The notes beneath the pieces were generated by a model. The model saw nothing but the letters and a program-made list of their open reading frames with translations. It had not been told where the DNA came from and did not search any database. Of a stretch of DNA of 64,000 bases, positions 35,372-43,309 are shown one piece after another (position 1 is the first letter of the stretch; every line of letters starts with the position of its first letter). The DNA is from JAPPHA01 sp963662705. GTDB taxonomy: Bacteria > Pseudomonadota > Alphaproteobacteria > Rhodobacterales > Rhodobacteraceae. The DNA lies in contig OY759767.1 of the NCBI GenBank assembly GCA_963662705.2, positions 3,906,001 through 3,970,000 on the forward strand, written 5' to 3'. Made by a program: the position numbers and the translations under genes.

Positions 35372-36186
35372 GCTGCGATCCTTTCCTGCCCAAATACCTG
35401 CCCGCCCCGCACCCTTGCCAAGAGTACCATGAAGGTCGAGGCAATCAGCATCAGGACGACGGCGATCGTCGACGCCATCCCCCAATCCAGCGACTCCTTG
35501 ATATGGAAGTCGACAAGGTTTGCGATCATCAGGTCCTTGCGACCGCCCAGCAGCGCCGGCGTGATAAACTGGCCCAGGGTCAGGATGACAGTCAGGAGGA
35601 CGCCGGCGAGGATGCCCGGCATGCTCAGCGGAAACGTGATGCGCCAAAAGATACGCCAAGGCCCAGCGCCCATGATTTCGGCGGCCCTGCGCAATACCGG
35701 GTTCTGGGCCAGCAGGCTGACCAGGATGGGAAAGACCATGTACGGCAGGTAATTGTGGGTGAGGCCCACATAGACGCCGAAGCGGTTGAACATCATCTCG
35801 AGCCCGGCTTCCGGCCCGAAGGCGAGACGGATTGTCGCATTGGCAATGCCCTGGTAGCCGAGGAACACCATGAATGCGAAACTCTTGACCAAGATGCTGG
35901 TGTAGAAGGGAAGCAACAGGAACATCGCCATGAGCGCGCGCCGCCTCGGCGGTTGTCGAGCGAGGTAGTAGGCCACCGGATAGGCGAGGAGCAGGGTCAG
36001 GGCGGCTGTGGCAAGCGAAACCTCAATCGTGGTCCACAGGACACGCAGATAAAGGGTGCTGACAAAAAACTCCTCGTAATAACCGAGTGTGAAGCCTTCG
36101 CCGGTAAAACTGTAAACGATGATCATCAGAAGCGGCAGCAGGAACACGGCCGCAGAGAAGGCAAGGAAAGGCATTACGAAAGCCAT
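35368..36186 (-). CDS. ABC permease, PotB-like (system 2)
   Basis: A 272-residue permease, the same length as its paralogue in system 1, sharing LYLRVLWTTIEVS and LPFYTSILVKSFAF. The EAA loop is EIMGAGPWRIFWRITFPLSMPG (about residues 175-196). GGAG lies seven bases before the ATG. It also starts almost directly in the first membrane segment. The gene lies 171 bases after the binding-protein gene, with a stem-loop between. Confidence 0.92.
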   Translation of the reverse strand: MAFVMPFLAFSAAVFLLPLLMIIVYSFTGEGFTLGYYEEFFVSTLYLRVLWTTIEVSLATAALTLLLAYPVAYYLARQPPRRRALMAMFLLLPFYTSILVKSFAFMVFLGYQGIANATIRLAFGPEAGLEMMFNRFGVYVGLTHNYLPYMVFPILVSLLAQNPVLRRAAEIMGAGPWRIFWRITFPLSMPGILAGVLLTVILTLGQFITPALLGGRKDLMIANLVDFHIKESLDWGMASTIAVVLMLIASTFMVLLARVRGGQVFGQERIAA

Positions 36187-36283
36187 CGGTTACTCCAGGG
36201 CTTTTCCTGTCTCTCCGGTTAGGGGAAGATTCTGGGCACCGTGAGCCCCTGCGAAACGACGCGCCTCAACGGAACAACGCGCG

Positions 36284-36324
36284 AAAAGGTCCGGGCCGCG
36301 TTCGAAGTCGTCCCGGGCCTTTTT
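36284..36324. terminator. Bidirectional-looking hairpin between binding-protein and permease genes (system 2)
   Basis: GGTCCGGG (36288-36295) and CCCGGGCC (36312-36319) form an 8-base stem with one G-T pair, flanked by AAAA on one side and TTTTT on the other. On the minus strand, the coding strand here, it ends in CCTTTT, so it could be a partial terminator that lowers permease expression relative to the binding protein. The same arrangement occurs in system 1. Confidence 0.5.
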
Positions 36325-36357
36325 GCTGCTTGCCGCATGGTTGCGACTAGAATGCCG

Positions 36358-37473
36358 TCAGGTGATCAACCACTCGGCATATTTCTTTTGCAGTCGTGTC
36401 AGATTTTCCGCCCAGTACGCGACATCGACACTGACGTTATTCGGATCATCCAGATTCGGTAACTTGGCAAGAGTTTCCGGCGGAAGGTTTGCCGCCGCCG
36501 TTCTGTTGACGATACCGAACGCCAGGCGAATGGCAACGTTCCTCTGGACCGTTTCGGTGAGGAAGTAGTTGATGAGCTTCATCGCGTTGTCCTTGTTCTT
36601 GCTGCCCTTGGGCACGATGAAGCAAAGCGGCGTGGAGACGACGCTGTCGTACACGAACTCCATGTCGAGGCCTTGTTCCTTGCCCGCCTCGACCCGACCG
36701 CTGTAGGTGTAGACAAAGTCGATCTCTTTCGACTGGAGCAAGGAAATGGTCTGCGGCGTTTCCTTGATCCAGTGCTTGCAGTAGGGTTTGATGCGATCAA
36801 GTGATTTGAACGCCCGATCTTCGTCGAGGGGATAAAGATCCTTCGGCGACACACCGTCGGCGACCAGTGCGCGTTCCATTTCTTCCTGAGGGCGGGCACG
36901 CATACCGCGACGGCCGGGAATCCCCTCGCCATCCCAATACTCGGGCCAGGTGCGGGGATGCTTGCCCATGTCACCATGCGAGGACGGCCGATAGGCGATG
37001 CCCCCGAAGTAGTAGAAGGTGCCCAGGGCAGACGGCCACTGCCACTCGGGAAAAGCGTGATTCGACAAATCGACGATGTTGGTATCGATAGGTTCGAGCA
37101 AGCCCTCTTTCATGGCCACCATGGAAGGTGCCCCGCCGAGCCCGATCACATCCCACTCGATGTTCCCGGTTTCCACCTGCGCCTTTATCTTTGACACGTT
37201 TCGTCCTGTCGGAATCGGGACGGTCTCGATTCCGGTTTCTTCCTGGAACGGATTCAGGAATATCTCTTTCATGATATCGAAATTGCGGCCCCCGTCGGCA
37301 GCATACGAAACCTTTCCGGCTGCTTTTGCGCTTCCGGGCACCAGGACAAACGGTGCTCCAACGGCGAGGCCCGCGCCGACGGCCGCCGTTCTGGAAAGGA
37401 CCTGGCGGCGAGACGGATTCGAAACTGGATCCGGCGGTTTTTTCGCCGAAGTTTTCGTTTTTTCGGTTGTCAT
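36358..37473 (-). CDS. ABC importer substrate-binding protein, spermidine/putrescine type (system 2)
   Basis: A 371-residue PotD-like protein with a twin-arginine signal (NPSRRQVLSRTAAVGAGLAVG, ending near AKA at about residue 52). The mature part has IEWDVIGLGGAPSM and HPRTWPEYWDGEGIPGRRGMR, corresponding block for block to the system 1 binding protein. The ATG at 37473 follows AAGGGGGA; a further upstream start is open but unlikely. It heads the operon with the two permeases. The ligand is unknown but probably related to that of system 1. Confidence 0.9.
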   Translation of the reverse strand: MTTEKTKTSAKKPPDPVSNPSRRQVLSRTAAVGAGLAVGAPFVLVPGSAKAAGKVSYAADGGRNFDIMKEIFLNPFQEETGIETVPIPTGRNVSKIKAQVETGNIEWDVIGLGGAPSMVAMKEGLLEPIDTNIVDLSNHAFPEWQWPSALGTFYYFGGIAYRPSSHGDMGKHPRTWPEYWDGEGIPGRRGMRARPQEEMERALVADGVSPKDLYPLDEDRAFKSLDRIKPYCKHWIKETPQTISLLQSKEIDFVYTYSGRVEAGKEQGLDMEFVYDSVVSTPLCFIVPKGSKNKDNAMKLINYFLTETVQRNVAIRLAFGIVNRTAAANLPPETLAKLPNLDDPNNVSVDVAYWAENLTRLQKKYAEWLIT

Positions 37474-37830
37474 GGAAATTCCCCCTTCAGTTGGTTGCAC
37501 GATCCGGACAGCCTCGGAGGAGGACAACAGGTGGTCTCGCGCCCATCGTCAGATTCATCAGTTGATTCCGGTTGGCCACACTTCATTCCGATCCGAAATG
37601 GATCATGACTCCTAGGCTGTTGGTGACAATTTACCGCGAATCCCGGTGTAGTAAATGAAATAGTTCTTTGTTAGTGACTTGAACCTGGCCGGGCCGCACA
37701 CCCGTCGTCGCAAACAGCGTGACTGGACCTGGCTTCGATTCAGTTTCCGTCAGCAGTGCGGACGGTTCCATTCACGGCATGGATCCGGATTGAAACGCCG
37801 GCGCGAACCCGGACAGTCAAAAGGAGTGTC
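37474..37830. other. Divergent promoter region between ABC system 2 and the flavin oxidase
   Basis: This stretch of 357 bases lies between divergent genes and is more A/T-rich around 37610-37680 than its surroundings, as expected for promoters. I cannot assign specific boxes. An AAGGAG ribosome-binding site at 37820-37825 serves the oxidase. Confidence 0.4.
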
Positions 37831-39012
37831 ATGACAACAGGCCCGGGCCGTTTTGATTCAATCGTGGTGGGTGGCGGAATTGTCGGCTGCTCTGCGGCCT
37901 TCTACCTGGCCCGCCGGGGGCAGGCGGTCGCTCTCGTTGAGCGCCACAGGGTGGGCGGCGGCACGACCAGCGCCAGCTTCGCCTGGATCAACGCCACCGC
38001 GAAGGTGGCCGAGGACGCCTATCTTCGGCTGAATGCCATGGGCACCGCCCGACACAGGGAACTCGCGGCCGAACTCGGCGAGGAAGACCTCGGGTACCAT
38101 CCGGCCGGCATGCTGCAGTGGGTGCCCGCTGGCAACGAGAGCCGGCTGAAGGCAATGCGCCATCGCGCCGAACGCCTGCAGGCTCTCGACTATCCGGTTG
38201 CCACCGTGGGCGCCCCCGTGTTCGCCGCCCTCGAACCGCATGCCCGCTGCGGGGGTGACGGCGAGGCACTGGTGGCGATGGCCGATGCCTGGCTCGACGC
38301 CCCCAGGTTCGCGCGGCACCTAGCCAGTGAACTGCGCGCCATGGGTTCATCGGTCTTCGAGCAATGTGCAGCGAAGGAACTCTCGGTGAGTGACGACGGC
38401 GTCGTCACCGGCGTGGTGACCGAGCAGGGCCGGCTCGAGGCCGCACATGTGGTCGTGGCGGCAGGCCCCGACACGCCGGAGGTTTTGGGCAAGCTTACCG
38501 GCTTCGAGGCCTTTGCCACCCGCTTTCCCATGAACCGCGTTCCCGGCCTCCTGGTCACCAGCCCGAGTACGGCGCCCGCGAGGCTGCTCCGCCACATCAC
38601 CTACTTCGACGTGGAGCCCGGTGAAATCCACCTGCGCCCGGCTCCCAACGGCGGGTTGCGGATGGGCGCGCCGGAAACCGATGGATGGGTGGCGGAAGAC
38701 CCGTCGCCTGAGCAGGTCCGCCGCGCCGCGATCGAGCTTCTTCGGCGCGCGAAAGCCGCGCTTCCCGGCTTTCCCGGCGAGGACTGCATCGACGCATGCG
38801 ACATCGCCATCGGGATCCGGCCGGTTCCGCATGACGGCAAGAGCATTGCCGGCCCGTTCCCGGGGGCCGAAGGGCTGTACCTGATCGCGACCCACAGCGG
38901 CATTACCCTGGCACCTGCGCTCGGCGAACTCATGGCCGAGGCCATCGCCGATGGCGTGACACCCGAACTGCTCAGGCCGTTCTCGCTGAAGCGTTTCCCG
39001 GGGTTCGTGTGA
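37831..39012 (+). CDS. DAO-family FAD-dependent amino acid/amine oxidase
   Basis: A 393-residue flavoprotein of the D-amino-acid oxidase/glycine oxidase family. The dinucleotide-binding IVVGGGIVGCSAAFYLARRG is at residues about 11-30, followed by VALVERHRVGGGTTSASFAW and the C-terminal FAD block GLYLIATHSGITLAPALGE. It would oxidise an amino or N-methyl group to an imine, releasing hydrogen peroxide or passing electrons on. The ATG at 37831 has AAGGAG six bases upstream. Divergent placement from the binding protein of ABC system 2 suggests it acts on the imported compound. Confidence 0.88.
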   Translation: MTTGPGRFDSIVVGGGIVGCSAAFYLARRGQAVALVERHRVGGGTTSASFAWINATAKVAEDAYLRLNAMGTARHRELAAELGEEDLGYHPAGMLQWVPAGNESRLKAMRHRAERLQALDYPVATVGAPVFAALEPHARCGGDGEALVAMADAWLDAPRFARHLASELRAMGSSVFEQCAAKELSVSDDGVVTGVVTEQGRLEAAHVVVAAGPDTPEVLGKLTGFEAFATRFPMNRVPGLLVTSPSTAPARLLRHITYFDVEPGEIHLRPAPNGGLRMGAPETDGWVAEDPSPEQVRRAAIELLRRAKAALPGFPGEDCIDACDIAIGIRPVPHDGKSIAGPFPGAEGLYLIATHSGITLAPALGELMAEAIADGVTPELLRPFSLKRFPGFV

Positions 39013-39391
39013 CCGAGGGCACTGCGGTGCGTCGACGCAATGGCGCATGTTTGCGCGCCGACCGCCGGGAACCCGGCACCTGAAACCATTTTGTCAGCCT
39101 GCCCCGGCGATTGCTCGATCGCGGGCAGGACGAGGATCGCCGGGGCGGGACATGTTTCATTCCTCGCGTCATCGTCCAATTCTCGGGGCGCGGCACGGCA
39201 AACGGGATCTCGTCGATTGCACGTTGGTTTTTCGTGACGTTCAGGCGCCTGTTGCTCGCAACGACCATGGCGAGGCCTGAGGCGACGGATTCCGCGGATC
39301 CGCCTGCCGGGCGAAGGCCCGGTTCCGGCGGCTGCGTTCATTCGGTGTCAACAGGTCCCCGATGATCAATCCCGCGACGACCGGGATGGGC
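39013..39391. other. Intergenic region between the flavin oxidase and the nucleotidyltransferase relic
   Basis: This stretch of 379 bases has no supported gene on either strand. It lies at the left edge of the accessory patch and may hold decayed sequence. Confidence 0.4.
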
Positions 39392-39926
39392 CTAGCTCGC
39401 GCCGATTGCCCCTGCCGAGCGAAGGCCACGAACTACCTCATCCTTCCGGTAGTCGTTGATCGTGCCTTGCGCGCAGTGATTCCCCCCTTCGTGGGTGTCG
39501 CATACGAGGTAACCACCTCCCTGGCACGGGAAAGCAGGTGCCACCTCCACCTTGCACGAACCGAATGGCACCACGGCTACGTGCCCGTCCCCTCGAACGT
39601 CTGTCTGCGGATATGTAGCCTGAAGCCAGCACTTCACTTCCTGCAAGAGTTGCGACTGCCGATTGCCCGAGCTTTGCTCGAATCACCGTTACACCTGCCG
39701 GGAGGGCAAAGAGAATGTCGACATCACGCGGCGGGCGAACCCGGGTGAACTTCCCCCAAGAGCCGATCAGAATTCGGTTCATGGAAGTGTCACTGCTGTT
39801 CCAGTAACCGCGGATCAGGCAGGAGACGACACCCCGATGCCTATTCTCCACAACGTTGGCCTGATCCTCGGTGATCTTCAGGTTTTCAAGAAATGCTCTG
39901 CAACCAGGCCGGACATAGTACCACAT
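39392..39926 (-). pseudogene. SMODS-type (CD-NTase-like) nucleotidyltransferase, frameshifted and truncated
   Basis: Two minus-strand frames together give a Pol-beta-like nucleotidyltransferase. The first (39926 to about 39650) carries ILIGSWGKFTRVRPPRDVDILFALP, spanning the GS motif and the two metal aspartates in DVD. The second (39646 to 39392) continues with LQEVKCWLQATYPQTDVRGDGHVAVVPF, then KVEVAPAF, with the third metal ligand, and YLVCDTHEGG. Order and spacing match SMODS nucleotidyltransferases, the cyclic-nucleotide or oligonucleotide signal makers of CBASS and related defences. The frame changes near 39650, and the C-terminal third is missing. No effector gene remains beside it. 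Confidence 0.65.
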
Positions 39927-39997
39927 TGTTGCTCCGCCAGCGGCAGCGAGGAAAGTCCAGCTCCCTATCCGCTACGGAAGTCCATCGGCCCGTTACC

Positions 39998-41215
39998 TCA
40001 CGACATGCCGAGCTGTCGCCGCACCTCGCCGGTCCCGACGAATTGCGATAACAGCCGGAAGTTCTTTCGTTCGTATCGGACCCTCCCTGCGACCACCGCC
40101 GGATGCACTTGCAGGGCGTTGGCAAGATTCATCACGGCCATTGTCGTTGGCCGATCCCGCACTGCGCTCGCTTCCCAAACGGAGCGCGGAATAAGCGCTT
40201 CCTCCGCCCATTCGTCAGCCTGTCTTTCCCTGGGATCTTCCCGTCTCCCCTCGAGTTTTCGAAGCGTGAAGTCGTCGACGAAGGCTTCGCCCCTGCCGTT
40301 GTCCATGTGTCGACCCACATGGGCCAACTCGTGCAACAAGCAGAACCAGAAATTGTCGATCCTGTCGTATCGCAAAGTGAGTCCGATTACCGGTCTGCCA
40401 TCACCGAGCCGGAGTGCCACCCCGTCGAGATAGGTTTTCGGCAGATGCCTTTCGATCACGAGTGAAATGCCCCGCTTGACCAGCAATTCCTTCGCCAGCC
40501 GCGGACCGCCTTCCGACCAGCTCAGCCGGGCGACCTTCGTCAGGAAGTCCAAGGTTACTGTGCCACGCTTGTAGGTCGTCTTCGGGAGGTCCTCGTTGGC
40601 TCTTGCAAGGATATGCCAGCACCACGCCTTGAGCGCATAGGGGTCCGTTTTGGCATTCGCGCGTACGTGATCGTTCTTTCGGTAGAGCGCAGCACCCGCG
40701 ACGTCCAGTCCCCCCGCCCGTTTGATCAGGTCCCGGATGACATGCTCGGCGCGTCTCGCCAGATCGGGCCTGTCCGGAATCCAGCCCAACTTTGCCATCG
40801 ACTTGACGGGAAACCGGCTCCACTCCATGTCGGCCCACGGATCGTCTAAGTCGACATCCGGCCCCTGCAGTAGTACGTCCGCCGGAATCCCGAGATGCTG
40901 ATGTAGCGCGCGCGCCATCGGCATGGTGATTGCGCGCTTACCGGAGAGAACTTCCGAGACCTTAGCGCGGCTTCCGATGAACGAGGCAAGGTCTGCGGGG
41001 CGCAGACCTGCCTGATCCATACGAAACTCGATCGCGGCGATCGGACTCGGATAGCCCATCGGCACCTGTTTGCTTTCATACAGTTCTACGAGATCGACCA
41101 GGACATCGAGCTCATCGCCCTCAGGGCCGTCGGCTTCCATTTCCATAAGTTCAGAAATCCGGCGCAAAGCCGCCTCGTAGTCCCTTTCGGACCGGATTGG
41201 CTTGATATTGGCCAT
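39998..41215 (-). CDS. higA: HigA-type antitoxin fused to an ImmA/IrrE metallopeptidase
   Basis: A 405-residue two-domain protein. Residues about 55-115 are an XRE helix-turn-helix of the HigA type (LRPADLASFIGSRAKVSEVLSG). Residues about 240-345 are an ImmA/IrrE zinc peptidase with HELAH (His295, Glu296, His299) and a downstream acidic ligand region, ERQADEWAEEAL. ImmA-type peptidases are known to cleave XRE repressors, so the fusion suggests a self-processing or toxin-responsive antitoxin. It starts one base after the higB stop. It should repress the operon at the palindrome at 41551-41567. Confidence 0.88.
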   Translation of the reverse strand: MANIKPIRSERDYEAALRRISELMEMEADGPEGDELDVLVDLVELYESKQVPMGYPSPIAAIEFRMDQAGLRPADLASFIGSRAKVSEVLSGKRAITMPMARALHQHLGIPADVLLQGPDVDLDDPWADMEWSRFPVKSMAKLGWIPDRPDLARRAEHVIRDLIKRAGGLDVAGAALYRKNDHVRANAKTDPYALKAWCWHILARANEDLPKTTYKRGTVTLDFLTKVARLSWSEGGPRLAKELLVKRGISLVIERHLPKTYLDGVALRLGDGRPVIGLTLRYDRIDNFWFCLLHELAHVGRHMDNGRGEAFVDDFTLRKLEGRREDPRERQADEWAEEALIPRSVWEASAVRDRPTTMAVMNLANALQVHPAVVAGRVRYERKNFRLLSQFVGTGEVRRQLGMS

Positions 41216-41216
41216 C

Positions 41217-41510
41217 TCACACCTCCTCCACGTCTACGGAGTCGTACTCGGCATGCGTACCCACAAAGCGGATGTAGACGACGCGATACCGGTAATTAAT
41301 CTTCACCACGAGGCGATAGTCGTTGCCCTTGATGTTGAAGATCACACGGTTGTCGCCAACGATACTCGCGTTGCCGTACATCTCCTTGAGGGCGGCCGGC
41401 GTATCCCAATCGGCTTGCTTCACTTCCCGGTACCAAGCGAGAAACGGCTCTTCGGCATCTGAATGACGCTGCCAGAATTCCCGGAGCGTCTTCTTGGCGA
41501 TGATCCGCAT
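41217..41510 (-). CDS. higB: HigB-family mRNA interferase toxin
   Basis: A 97-residue toxin of the HigB family (RelE-like fold), which cleaves mRNA, often on the ribosome. The conserved blocks are ALKEMYGNASIVGDNRVIFNI, seen at about residues 40-60, then NDYRLVVKINYRYRVVYIRFVGTHAEYD. The toxin precedes the antitoxin, the usual higBA order. A ribosome-binding site is not obvious; a TATAAT box (41513-41518, minus strand) is only two or three bases from the ATG, too close to drive this start. Confidence 0.9.
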   Translation of the reverse strand: MRIIAKKTLREFWQRHSDAEEPFLAWYREVKQADWDTPAALKEMYGNASIVGDNRVIFNIKGNDYRLVVKINYRYRVVYIRFVGTHAEYDSVDVEEV

Positions 41511-41976
41511 AAATTATATACACCGTTCCCATTTTCATGTTCAATACAATGTTCCCAATACGGGAACCACTCTATACAATGGCGCAGTCCTCCATGTCAA
41601 GAGACCTGGCTGAGCCGAAAGAGCCCTCAGGCGAGACGGGAACACCTTGGGAGGCACTGTTTGGTGCCGGAGCTCCCGTCGTCCTCTTCCCGCCACCACG
41701 CGCCCTCCCGCCGATTTCCGACAAAAAATGTTACCGGGAAAGGAAGGCGGGAAAAGGCGGGTCAATTTTGGACGCCTATTGACACACCACCACACACACA
41801 GCGTCCGCTTTCGCTCCATCTCCATGTTCGATTCCGGCTCTTACTGGCCACGCATACGCCTCATGACAGCTCACGTGCGAAACAAATTTTTTGCCAACAG
41901 TTTACCAACTCGCCATATCGGCCAACCAGAAAATGAAATATTCCTTGAAAACACTTATTTTTCCAAGGACTTAAGA
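41511..41976. other. A/T-richer intergenic region between higB and the tRNA-Met fragment
   Basis: This stretch of 466 bases is visibly richer in A and T than its surroundings at both ends. It holds the higBA operator. At about 41891-41932 it contains tandem TTTGCCAAC and TTTACCAAC with a further CCAAC, reminiscent of integrase arm-type repeats. No gene is supported and no integrase is present. Confidence 0.4.
41551..41567. promoter_or_regulatory. Palindromic operator upstream of higBA
   Basis: GTTCCC (41551-41556) and GGGAAC (41562-41567) form a perfect palindrome with a five-base centre, 41 bases upstream of the higB ATG. A further GTTCCC half-site lies at 41525-41530, between it and the gene. 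Binding by the helix-turn-helix of HigA is inferred from position and symmetry. Confidence 0.55.
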
Positions 41977-42020
41977 TGGTTACGTGGTAGGATTTGAACC
42001 TACGACTTTCAGGTTATGAG
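41977..42020 (-). repeat. 3' half of a tRNA-Met gene: probable attachment-site scar
   Basis: On the minus strand the sequence runs from an anticodon loop CTCATAA (anticodon CAT, 42016-42018) through CCTGA, a variable loop, the T-arm GTAGG-TTCAAAT-CCTAC and an acceptor strand to CCA at 41977. The 5' half is missing: upstream of the loop the sequence (TGATG) cannot form the anticodon stem properly. Such 3' tRNA fragments are typical remnants left where integrative elements use tRNA genes as attachment sites. Confidence 0.7.
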
Positions 42021-42035
42021 CATCAAGGTCTATTT

Positions 42036-42200
42036 TTTGGGACTTATAACGATGGGTTGACGGCGCGTCACGCCGCCAGCTTTCGATCAGTTTCACGGGT
42101 CACAGGGGTGGCCGGCGCCAACGCCCCTCGCCGTGCAGACACCCCAGTCCCCGAGGCCAAGATGTTGCGGGCCGCATTCAGGTCCGCGTGATCGGCATGG
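42036..42200 (-). ncRNA. Probable omega-RNA and right end of the TnpB element
   Basis: TnpB guide RNAs derive from the 3' end of tnpB and the right end of the element. Here a hairpin CGGCG-5-CGCCG (42061-42075) overlaps the tnpB stop codon and is followed on the minus strand by TCAAC (42060-42056), similar to right-end sequences of this group. If the element ends there, the guide would be the next bases downwards from 42055 (CCATCGTTATAAG...). The 5' limit of the RNA is a guess. Confidence 0.35.
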
Positions 42201-43309
42201 CCGCACGCCATGCATTCGAACTTCCGGTCGTTCCGGTTTCCCGGATCAGTGAACCCGCAGGCGTTGCACGACTGGCTGGTAAATGCAGGGTTGACCTCGA
42301 TCAGTTTTATGCACCTGTAGCCGAGCTTCCCCTTCATGCCATGCCAGCCGGTGCTCAGGATCTCCCGGTTGAGACCGGACTTGGCCTTCACCTTCGTGCC
42401 GGGGTTCTCGAGCGTGCCCCTGGCCGATCGCGTCATCCCCGCCGTGTTGAGCTTCTCGACAATCACCGTGCTCGCCCGGTTCGCGATCCGGCGGCTGACC
42501 TGGTGGTGCCAGTTCTTGCGTCTGTTGGCCCGCTTTCGCTGGAGCCTCCGCAGCCTGAGCCTGGTTCTCATGCGCCGCCGTGACCCCTTGCGCTGGCGGG
42601 CAAGCCGGCGCTGGTTGCGCTGGATCTTCGCATCAAGCCGGCCCGTATCGGGCGCGGGGATGATCTCCGCCTCTCCGGTCGTGTCCACCACCGCCACCTG
42701 GCGGACGTTCATGTCCACGCCCGCCGAGACCCCGGTGTCGGCACGCTCCTCAACCTCGACCTCGTAGCAGACGGTGACGTACCACTTGCCGGCGATCTTC
42801 CTGATCACGGCCTTGACCGGCGTCCCCTCGGGATACGGGTTCCCGCCCTTGCGCCGGATGCGCATGGGACCAACCCGCGGGATGGAGATCATGTCGTCCC
42901 TGATGATGACGGCCTGGGGAATGGTGAAGGACGGTGTCGACCCGTGGCGGGACTTGAAGCGTGGATGTCCTGCCTCGCCCCCGAAGAACGCCTTCCACGC
43001 ATCGGCCTGGTACTTGAGCACGTACCGGGTGATGCTGAAGGAGTACGCGCAAAGCCACGGGATTTCGTTGCGGAGCACGGTGAACTCCTTGCCGAGCGAG
43101 AAGAACGAAACCGTCGGTGGCTTCTCTCCGTTGGCCTTCGCGTCCTCATGGGCGTCGTTGTGCTGCCCCAGTATCGTGTTCCAGACGAAGCGGCAGGCGC
43201 CCGCCTGTCCGGCCAGGCGCCGTGCGTTGGCCCTGGAGCCTGGCAGGAGCCGGTAGATGATGTTGCGGTATGTGGAGGTTTCGCTCACGCGGTCGGGCCT
43301 TCGGCACAA
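42068..43309 (-). CDS. tnpB: TnpB RNA-guided nuclease (IS200/IS605 OrfB family)
   Basis: A TnpB of up to 413 residues. The split RuvC triad appears intact: Asp199 in SAGVDMN, Glu285 in VIVEKLN and Asp376 in DLNAARNI. The zinc finger is CNAC (348-351) and CMAC (366-369). A basic arginine-rich stretch at about 226-266 fits nucleic-acid binding. TnpB proteins are known RNA-guided DNA nucleases that help their element persist. No TnpA recombinase is next to it, so the element is non-autonomous. A GTG at 43288 is an alternative start that fits the family better. Confidence 0.92.
   Translation of the reverse strand: MCRRPDRVSETSTYRNIIYRLLPGSRANARRLAGQAGACRFVWNTILGQHNDAHEDAKANGEKPPTVSFFSLGKEFTVLRNEIPWLCAYSFSITRYVLKYQADAWKAFFGGEAGHPRFKSRHGSTPSFTIPQAVIIRDDMISIPRVGPMRIRRKGGNPYPEGTPVKAVIRKIAGKWYVTVCYEVEVEERADTGVSAGVDMNVRQVAVVDTTGEAEIIPAPDTGRLDAKIQRNQRRLARQRKGSRRRMRTRLRLRRLQRKRANRRKNWHHQVSRRIANRASTVIVEKLNTAGMTRSARGTLENPGTKVKAKSGLNREILSTGWHGMKGKLGYRCIKLIEVNPAFTSQSCNACGFTDPGNRNDRKFECMACGHADHADLNAARNILASGTGVSARRGALAPATPVTRETDRKLAA

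Noticed and set aside
41513..41518. A consensus TATAAT box on the minus strand before higB
   Set aside because: It ends only two or three bases before the ATG, so transcription from it would start inside the gene. It is not accepted as the promoter of this start codon.
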